64,000 nt of DNA from Clitoria ternatea (Eukaryota > Streptophyta > Magnoliopsida > Fabales > Fabaceae), in assembly GCA_037962975.1 (NCBI GenBank), contig CM075670.1, forward strand, positions 151,036,501 to 151,100,500, written 5' to 3'. Under the pieces are notes generated by a model, which made no database searches, had not been told where the DNA came from, and worked only from the letters and a program-made list of their open reading frames with translations. The position numbers were made by a program, and so were the translations under genes. Positions within the stretch are counted from its first letter, which is position 1; every line of letters starts with the position of its first letter. Of the stretch, positions 56,991 to 64,000 are shown one piece after another.

Positions 56991-58374
56991 ATGGTGATTT
57001 ATGACAATGCCACAACACATCTTTTACTTCCCAGTCAGGCACACAATGCCGTAACAAATTATCTGCTCCAATTTTGAATAAATGAGGGTCATCCCAAACA
57101 AAATATCTTGCATCTCTAAAGAATTTTTTTCTTTGTTGCCAAGTTAAATCATTTGGAAGAACTCCTACTGCTTTAAAATTGGCCATGTCAGCAAACCATG
57201 GCCGTTGTGTTATTTTGAAAAGTTTTTCATCAGGGAATTCTTCCAAAATTTCTTTTTCCTTGGCAGTAACCTCATTATTCATTAATCTAGAAAGATGGTC
57301 AGCTACCATATTTTCACTACCCTTTTTATCTTTGATTTCAAGATCATATTCTTGAAGGAGCAAAATCCATCTGATTAACTGAGGTTTTGAATCAGATTTA
57401 GTCAAAAGGTACTTGATTGCCGCATGATCAGTAAAAACAATTATTTTTGAACCAATCAAGTAAGATCGAAATTTTTCTAAAGCATATACTATGGCTAGTA
57501 ATTCTTTTTCAGTAGTTGCATAATTTATTTGATTTTCATTCAAAACTTTACTAGCATAATGTATGACTTTAAAAACTTTTTCATATCTTTGACCTAAAAC
57601 TGCTCCAACAACATAATCACTTACATCGCACATAAGTTCAAAGGGTAAATTCCAATTAGGAGCAATAATTACAGGGGCGGAAACCAATTTTTCTTTTAAG
57701 GAATTAAAGGCTTTAAGACATGCTTCATCAAATTTGAATTCAACATCTTTATTCAGAAGGTTTGATAAAGGTTTTGCAATTTTTGAAAAATCTTGAATAA
57801 ACCTCCTATAAAATCTAGCATGTCCTAAAAAGCTTCTAATACCTTTTACATTCACAGGAGGTAGGAGTTTAGAAATTACCTCTATCTTGGCTTGGTCTAC
57901 TTCAATGCCTCTAGAAGAAATTTTATGACCAAGTACAATTCCTTCTTTCACCATGAAGTGACACTTCTCCCAATTAAGCACCAGATTTGTCTCAATACAC
58001 CGCTTTAGTATGGTGTTCAGGTTGGATAGACATGTCTCGAATGAATTCCCAAAAACTAAGAAGTCATCCATGAAAATCTCAATGCTCTTTTCAATTAAAT
58101 CTGCAAAAATAGCAAACATGCATCTTTGAAAAGTAGCAGGTGCATTACATAATCCAAATGGCATTTTTCTGTAAGCAAATATGCCAAAAGGACATGTAAA
58201 AGCAGTCTTTTCCTGATCAAGAGGGTCAATAGCAATTTGATTATATCCAGAATAACCATCAAGAAAGCAGTAATATTCTTGTCCAGATAATCTTTCAAGC
58301 ATTTGATCCATAAAAGGCAATGGAAAATGATCTTTTCTTGTTGCTTGATTTAATTTTCTATAATCAATGCACAT
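56875..58374 (-). pseudogene. Y reverse transcriptase, RNase H and integrase zinc domain (499-codon frame)
   Basis: The longest clean coding frame of the window. RT motifs: [35 protein letters not shown] (first catalytic Asp), [16 protein letters not shown] and [12 protein letters not shown]. RNase [35 protein letters not shown] and [12 protein letters not shown], so its acidic residues are present. It ends with the integrase HHCC region. One stop (58375-58377) separates it from the linker upstream in the same frame. It is the reference for the deletion seen in X. Confidence 0.92.
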
Positions 58375-58377
58375 TCT

Positions 58378-59019
58378 CTAACTGGTGACAGTTCTTGTAG
58401 GAATTAGTTCATTTTTTTCATTAACAATTACTGTCATACCACCCTTTTTTGGAACAACTTGGACAGGACTTACCCATGCATTATCAGAAATGGGATAGAT
58501 AATACCTGCTTTTAGTAATTTTAGGACCTCCTTTTTGGTTACCTCTTTCATAGTTGGGTTGAGGCGCCTTTGAGGTTGAGCAACAGGTTTGAAATCATCT
58601 TCCAACAAAATTTTATGCATGCAGTATGATGGACTTATACCTTTTAAATCTTCAAGTGTCCATCCAATTACTTCTTGATTTCTCTTCAATACTTCTACTA
58701 GTTTTTCTTCCTCTGTTTCACTTAATAGATTACTAATTATTACTGGTTTTAAATTACCTTCTTTCAGAAAGATGTACTTTAGATTGGAAGGTAACACTTT
58801 TAGTTCAGGTTTCTGGATTTCTTCAACAGGTGAGTCTTGAATTTCTTCAATCTTTCTTGATTCAAAAGAAATTTCTTTCCCTTGATTGAATTCTTCAAGA
58901 TACTTTTCAATCTGTTTCTCCTCTTCTTCATTCAAGAGTTCAACAGAATTAGTCAATAACTTATTTAATGGGTCAAAAATAGACATACCTTTTGATAAAG
59001 GAAAGATAGACTTCATCAA
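58378..59019 (-). pseudogene. Y protease-RT linker and RT N-terminus
   Basis: 213 clean codons in the RT frame: LLNEEEEKQIEKYLEEFNQG, then VIGWTLEDLKGISPSYCMHK and GIIYPISDNAWVSPVQVVPK, up to the stop just before [10 protein letters not shown]. The acidic linker is typical of Athila pol. It is in a different frame from the protease upstream. Confidence 0.87.
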
Positions 59020-59047
59020 GGACGTCCACTTTGAAACAGTCTTGCTT

Positions 59048-59581
59048 CTAGTTAGGATGTTTCATTGCCTTGAAGACGTCAAAATTTACTTCCTCATCAT
59101 GCACCCTTACTGCTAACTTTCCATTGTCCACATCAATCAATACTCGAGCAGTTTTCATGAAAGGTCTTCCAAGGATCAGGGGAACATCGGCATCTTCCTC
59201 CATGTCTAAAATCACAAAATCCATAGGAAAGTAGAATTTGTCAACCTTTACGAGCACATCTTCTATAATCCCGTAAGGTCTTTTGATGGATTTATCAGCT
59301 AATTGCAGAGTCATCCTTGTCTGATGCGGATCAAGGTCACCAATACGCTTCATCATACTTAGGGGCATTAGATTGATGCTAGCCCCTAAATCTAATAAAG
59401 CCATTCCGATATTTACACCGCCAATAGAGACAAGAATAATGAATTTGCCAGGATCTTTGGATTTTTCCGGCATCTTGTATTGTAAAATAGCGCTGCAACT
59501 TGCTTCAAGTTCTACTATCTCCTCATCATACTTCCTTTTCTTTGTAAGCAGTTCTTTCATAAACTTAGCATATGTAGGCAT
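59048..59581 (-). pseudogene. Y aspartic protease
   Basis: 177 codons containing PTYAKFMKELLTKKRKYDEE, the catalytic LLDLGASINLMPLSM and DVPLILGRPFMKTARVLIDV. Uninterrupted across the domain. Same DLGA variant as X. Confidence 0.9.
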
Positions 59582-59718
59582 TTGTTCTAATGCCTTAGAA
59601 AAAGGAATGTTTATGTGTAACTGCTTAAAAATTTCAAGGAATCGCTTGTATTCCTTTTCTTTATCTTTTTTTGATGGTGGATGAGGATAAGGTAAATCTT
59701 GGACAGGAGGTGTCTGTC

Positions 59719-59806
59719 CTAAATACTGATTTTTTTGATTTTTTTCTTTTCCTTTTGTTTCATCTTTATTTTTTTCTTCACTTTCTTTTTCTTCTTATTT
59801 TTCTTC

Positions 59807-59837
<31 letters not shown>

Positions 59838-61194
59838 TTTCACAGTCTATACCTGCAGTTTTACTACTTCTTGTAAAAATAGCCTTACATTGTTCTTTCA
59901 TTTTGAACTCTTTTATGTCGGCTACTTCTTTTACTAGCTGACTCAACTGTTGATCTGATGCTTTACATGCAGCCTTAATTGTCTCCATGTATTGCATCAA
60001 TTGTTGAATACTTTCTTCAGCCTTTGTTAATCTAGTATTGTAATCACCTTGATTGTTGAAGGATCTAGCATTTTGCCTCCAACCATAGTTTTGGTTTTGC
60101 CTTCCCTGCAGGTAATTGTTAGAAAAAGAATTTACAAAAGGATTTAGAGAATTACCTGTAGGTAATCTTTGATGAATCAAGGAATTAGCTTGTTCTTATT
60201 TATTCTTGTCAGGAACACAGTAACCACATGGTTGTTCGCCCATACAATACGCACATTGTTTTAATTGAGCATGAAGTTGTGGTGGTACATGTGTAATTTG
60301 AAGTTTTCCAAGTTGTTTACTCATTGCCTCAATTTGTTGTATCAACAATTTTTGCTGAACTAACACTGTATCATTTACTCCTTGTTCAAGCATACCTTGT
60401 ACATTACCTCTTTCTGGTTTAGCTTGATGGTCACTAATGGACATTGATTCCAATATCTCAATAGCTTCCTCCACAGTCTTCTTCATTAAAGAACCACCTG
60501 CAGAAGCATCTAACATCATCTTGAACTAAGGTAATAAACCATGATAAACGATTCTTACCTTTTCGCCATCATCCAGGTTATGGTTTGGACACTTTCTCAA
60601 GAGTGCCTTGAATCGTTCTCATGTTTCTCCTAATGATTCATCATTGTTTTGAGAAAAAGAGTGTATGGCTGTCATGGCTTCAAAATATTTTGAAGGAGAG
60701 TAAAATCTTTCCAAAAATTTTCTTTCAACATCGGTCCAGTTTGCAAAACTACCCGGTGGACAAGATTTAAAGCATTCTTTAGCTTTACCAATCAATGAAA
60801 AAGGAAACAATCTCATATAAATAGATTTTTCTTGATTGGGTTCAAAACCAATTATGATGCATAAGTCATAAAAAACAGTTAAATGTTCATACGGTTCTTC
60901 ATGATTTAAACCAGCAAATTGATTATTTTGAATAATATTTAAAGTAGCAAGTTTAATCTCCACTGGCATAACTGGTCCTTGAAACATTCCCGAAACTCGG
61001 GGTGGACCATTAATAGCAGCAAACTGTCCCAATGTTCTCCTTTCAGCAGCCATATTTGAATTTTCAAAATTTTTAGAAATAGAAGAAGAATTAGTTTGTG
61101 TTTTAGATTTTAAAGACTTGATTTTCTTTACAAACTTTTCTATCTCAGGATCCAAATAATTTTTTCCTGCAGTAGATCGAGTTTGCATACACAA
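59719..61194 (-). pseudogene. Y gag
   Basis: From ATG at 61194: MCMQTRSTAGKNYLDPEIEK, then VEIKLATLNIIQNNQFAGLN and MRLFPFSLIGKAKECFKSCP, the Athila capsid pattern. One frame runs 61194-59719 with only three stops (about 60617, 60535 and 60194), at least one looking like CGA to TGA. A Cys-rich CAYCMGEQPCGYC follows near 60230. The C-terminus is a Lys/Glu repeat encoded by a pyrimidine microsatellite. Confidence 0.9.
59769..59841. repeat. TTTTTC-type microsatellite in Y gag
   Basis: Plus strand (t)3-6c repeats, most regular at 59803-59841; the minus strand codes EKEKEKEKKKKK. Expansion probably explains the frameshift to the protease. Confidence 0.8.
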
Positions 61195-61315
61195 ACTAGA
61201 AAAAGAAAGTTAGTGTAACAATGATAAGAAAATAAACAAATAACAAAATTTAACTAAGGTAAAAAAATATTTACCACAGTAATTAAAAATTTACTATTTT
61301 ACTGAATCAATTCAA

Positions 61316-61333
61316 TCCCTGGCGACGGCGCCA
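61316..61333 (-). other. Y primer-binding site (Asp tRNA-like)
   Basis: Minus strand TGGCGCCGTCGCCAGGGA, 7 bp from the LTR end, a variant of the Athila-type site. Confidence 0.85.
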
Positions 61334-62383
61334 GAAAACTTGTTGGCCCGGTAATAATGTTTTAACTATTTGTGTTTACTACCGGGTCATTAATTGGCAA
61401 GCGGACCAATCGTTTGTAGTTTTCAAAATTTAGATATCGTTCCACTGGGATTGAAAGTCCAATAACAACAGTAATTTCCTAGTCACTATGGTAAATGCAA
61501 ATAAACTTATAGACAAAAGAATGATTTATATACAATTTATATAATATTCACAGGATAGCATGGTTGAATTGTTCATGAGATAAAAAGAAAATAAAAATCT
61601 ATCTAAAAAGTTGAGTTTAAATCTAGAATAGGTAAAATACTTGAGAATTAAACACAGATACACAAATTATGTTGGAAATTAGATCCCTAATCTAGAATAA
61701 CAATGAGGACTCAAGACATGCATATTTAATCATCAAGTTTCATATCATTTCAGCTTAAAATAATTATAACCGATCCCTCGTGATATAAATTCTAAGAATT
61801 CGCCATAAAGTTCGATCCCTCGTGAGCTTTCTCAGTAAAAACTTGCATTATGTCCGGGCCTTATAGCAACAATGGTTAACAACCCCTATAGAATTGAGAT
61901 ACCAAGGGTATTCCAACTTTTACTTTCGTCAAAACAAGTTTCAATACGGCATGAATAATCATTCTCCCGTTTGACATTCACACTAATAAAACAAGTTTCA
62001 ATACACATGAAAATCATTCTCCCGTTTGACGTTCATATTAATAAAAGATTGAAATACTAACATGGACTTGAATCATAAACATGCAGAGGTTGAATTCACA
62101 ACATTATACTCAATAGATTAGTTCACCAATTCCAACATAAACAGATTAGCTACACATGGTAAAAGTAAAGACAATACTTACAGAGGTTGACATTATGAAA
62201 ATGATGGAGAACTTCACGATACAACGATCACAATACAACAAAACACTCTCAAGTATCTAGAAAACTATTCTAGAACTAAAAACTCACAAAAGAAGTACTC
62301 AAAGTCAAGTACAAAGAGAGAAAAGAATAAGAATGGAATGATATGGGATGATATGGGATGCTTAGAATGGTGTTGGATGGCCC

Positions 62384-62391
62384 TATTTATA
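62384..62391 (-). promoter_or_regulatory. Y LTR TATA box
   Basis: Minus strand CCCTATAAATAGGGC, a strong and palindromic TATA context; the ACGCGT cluster starts 25 bp upstream. Confidence 0.7.
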
Positions 62392-62410
62392 GGGCTGAGC
62401 AAGGGTGCTG

Positions 62411-62703
62411 ACACTACGCGTCAGACCCCTGACTCAGCTTCCATTAAAAAGCTAATAATGGCCTCTTCAAATTATTAAATTTAATCATGCTTGGCCACTT
62501 GGACGTGTCTCTACTGTGTTTTGGCCATTTGTGTTGAGTGGAGTTGCCATTGGTGCTGTGTGGAGTGGCCATTATTGGGTCAAAGTTGAGTGCTTGGCCA
62601 AGTTGGATGTGGAGTCCACGCAGCACTGAGGCTACGCGTGGCTGTGACGTGTAGCGTCAGCATCAAAAGTAGCCATGCTACGCGTGGGGTTTATGCTACG
62701 CGT
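62411..62703. repeat. GCTACGCGT motif cluster in Y U3
   Basis: acgcgt occurs at 62416, 62634, 62680 and 62698, with related acgcag (62618), acgtgt (62647) and tagcgtcag (62652). It is a palindromic CpG-rich word, but spacing is irregular apart from 16-19 bp neighbours. Confidence 0.7.
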
Positions 62704-62909
62704 CAGCTCCTCCAGTATCTTTAATTTTCTCTTAAATTCTCTACTTTTTCACTGCAAAACTAGAGAAAATTGATCAAGGGCAGATTATTTCCAACAACAT
62801 CCATTTATTGAATTTAAAACCTAATTTTCTAACAAATTAAATTATTTTTTATGATTTTTATGAAATTTTTATTAAGGCTTTTATTAAAAATTTGAGGACT
62901 AACACTCAC

Positions 62910-64000
62910 ATAGCGTATTTGTCCTTAAAGTGTGTAAAGTATTCAATCTCTAAACTTTTCGTGTAGAAGATGCTAGGGCTCAAAGTCTCATTACCATAAA
63001 AATTCATTTCATAAAGAAATATCAAGGTTATTTCCTAAACAAGTTTTATAAGGAAATCCGCTAGTTTAAAATATTCAATTTATTTTTATGTTTATAGTAA
63101 ATATCTAAATAAAAAGAAGTAACATAATTTTTATTATGTTTCTTATAACTTAAGAAAATCTAACTTTTTCTTTTAAGAGAAAATTAAGGATAAGTTATAA
63201 AATTTTCCTTGATTTTCCAATTGCTAAAGTCTTTTTGTTGTATTTACTTATAATGGGCAAATTAATTTGATTTTGTCTTTTCTAATATTTTTTTGTAAAT
63301 CCATAAATGAAATATATCATTATGATAAGGTAATTCCCTAGATGTATTTTTGAAGATAAAAGAATCCTTTCTCGTCTAAATAATAGGTACAAAGTAGTAA
63401 ATTTCCATTTCCTGGTCAAAACGTTATTTTCGTCGTATTTTGCCTAGAAAATCCCGATTTGAGTGATTCCAAAGCCAAAAGTGTCTAAATTTGAAATTAC
63501 TAATTAAATATAGTATATTTAAAAATGAATTCTGCCCAGAAAATAGTCCTTACATGAAAGGTTACTAATTGCCAAAGTTTGTCGTTCTAACGTTCGTAAA
63601 AGTACGTTTTTAGGGCAAATCGCGCGTCAAAAATTATTCTCCCAACCAATTTTTCTTCTTTGGGTATTTTTTTTATGCTTAAACTTCATCTTTCATGCTA
63701 CAAAACATCCTCCAAAATAGTTTTACCAATTTTCTTCCATTTGCCCACAAAAATACGTTTTATACCGTTTCCGACGTTTCATTCGCGCCTAAACTTGGGT
63801 CCTTTTTTATTCTTTTATTATTTACCACATTCATAACATTTTTATAATCACAATAATGCCCAAATATATTAAAATACAGCAGCACCAACCTTCACAAATA
63901 ATTACCAAGAATTACTTTCTAAAATCCTTGTAAATTGTTTCCTTAATGTCATAAACATATCATTTAATTGCTACCACTTAAAATCACTTGTTTTTATTTT
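62910..64000 (-). mobile_element. Flank of Y, probable G8 LTR continuation
   Basis: Continues after CTCAC. No ORF, array or PBS is seen; AT-rich with runs such as ccaaagtttgtcgttctaacg. Assignment to G8 rests only on the target duplication. Confidence 0.4.

Larger units (their letters stand above)
55114..62904 (-). mobile_element. Y: Athila-type gypsy element without env-like ORF
   Basis: 7791 bp. LTR termini TGTTAG and GGCCAACA on the minus strand; CTCAC flanks both sides (55109-55113 and 62905-62909). Order: 5' LTR (61341-62904), Asp-type PBS, gag, protease, RT/RNase H, integrase, spacer, 3' LTR reduced to 83 bp. The coding region has few lesions and one 499-codon clean frame, so this is among the younger elements here. 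Confidence 0.9.
61341..62904 (-). mobile_element. Y 5' LTR (1564 bp)
   Basis: Plus-view limits TGTTGGCCCGG and GGACTAACA. It contains a TATA box (62384-62391), tandem tgatatggga (62339-62358) and an ACGCGT motif cluster in U3 (62411-62703). The 62444-62626 ORF is not a gene. Confidence 0.9.

Noticed and set aside
56739..57020. 93-codon ORF overlapping the end of Y RNase H
   Set aside because: Shifted frame of the integrase region; the true frame shows the HHCC and DDE motifs.
1..64000. Host genes, tRNA or rRNA genes
   Set aside because: Every recognisable protein motif belongs to a retrotransposon, and no cloverleaf or rRNA-like stretch was noticed apart from PBS sequences.

Overview
The window is plant nuclear DNA made almost entirely of nested, mostly dead LTR retrotransposons. 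I found no host protein-coding gene, rRNA or tRNA gene. The mix is a Sirevirus-type Ty1/copia element with 1.6 kb LTRs, Tekay/Del-type Ty3/gypsy elements with 3-4 kb LTRs starting TGTAACA, and Athila-type Ty3/gypsy elements with Asp-tRNA-like primer sites. This suggests a pericentromeric block in a dicot. From memory only, the LTR motifs CTCGCTTGAGCGAG and GAATCGATTC point to a legume of the Phaseoleae (Vigna/Phaseolus group); the species is inferred, not shown.

Layout. 1-5.25 kb: Sirevirus-like LTR cut by the window edge, a Tekay LTR end, a deleted copia element (C0), and a Tekay integrase fragment (G0). 5.25-11.15 kb: Tekay element G1 (+), 5' LTR to start of RT. 11.15-20.26 kb: Tekay element G2 (-), joined tail-to-tail to G1 inside pol and interrupted by solo LTR S (11.95-14.96 kb). 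20.26-22.35 kb: unclassified LTR-like DNA (R1). 22.35-49.33 kb: a Tekay LTR (G5) split by Athila element X (23114-48950, TSD TCAAG). X carries a possible small DNA transposon (27.0-27.8 kb), Tekay solo LTR G6 (33614-37541, TSD ATGAT) and complete Sirevirus-like element C1 (38673-47651, TSD TTATT). 49.3-54.1 kb: decayed copia fragments C2 and C3 and a Tekay pol remnant G7. 54.08-64 kb: a gypsy LTR (G8) split by Athila-type element Y (55114-62904, TSD CTCAC).

Order of events. The empty-site form of the C1 target survives in the other LTR of X, so G5, then X, then G6 and C1, is a secure nesting series. LTR divergence agrees: by hand count, about 5-6% over 125 bp for X and about 3-4% over 140 bp for C1.

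The most unusual signal is in the LTRs. Three unrelated families carry arrays of a short, near-palindromic, CpG-containing motif. The motif differs by family: GAATCGATTC in the Sirevirus, CGCTCAAGCGAG in Tekay, AACCACTGGCAGTGGTT in Athila X. The spacing is shared: doublets 20-21 bp apart, gaps of 41-42 or 50-52 bp, and an overall period near 71 bp. Athila X also has a second such array outside its LTR, between pol and the env-like ORF.
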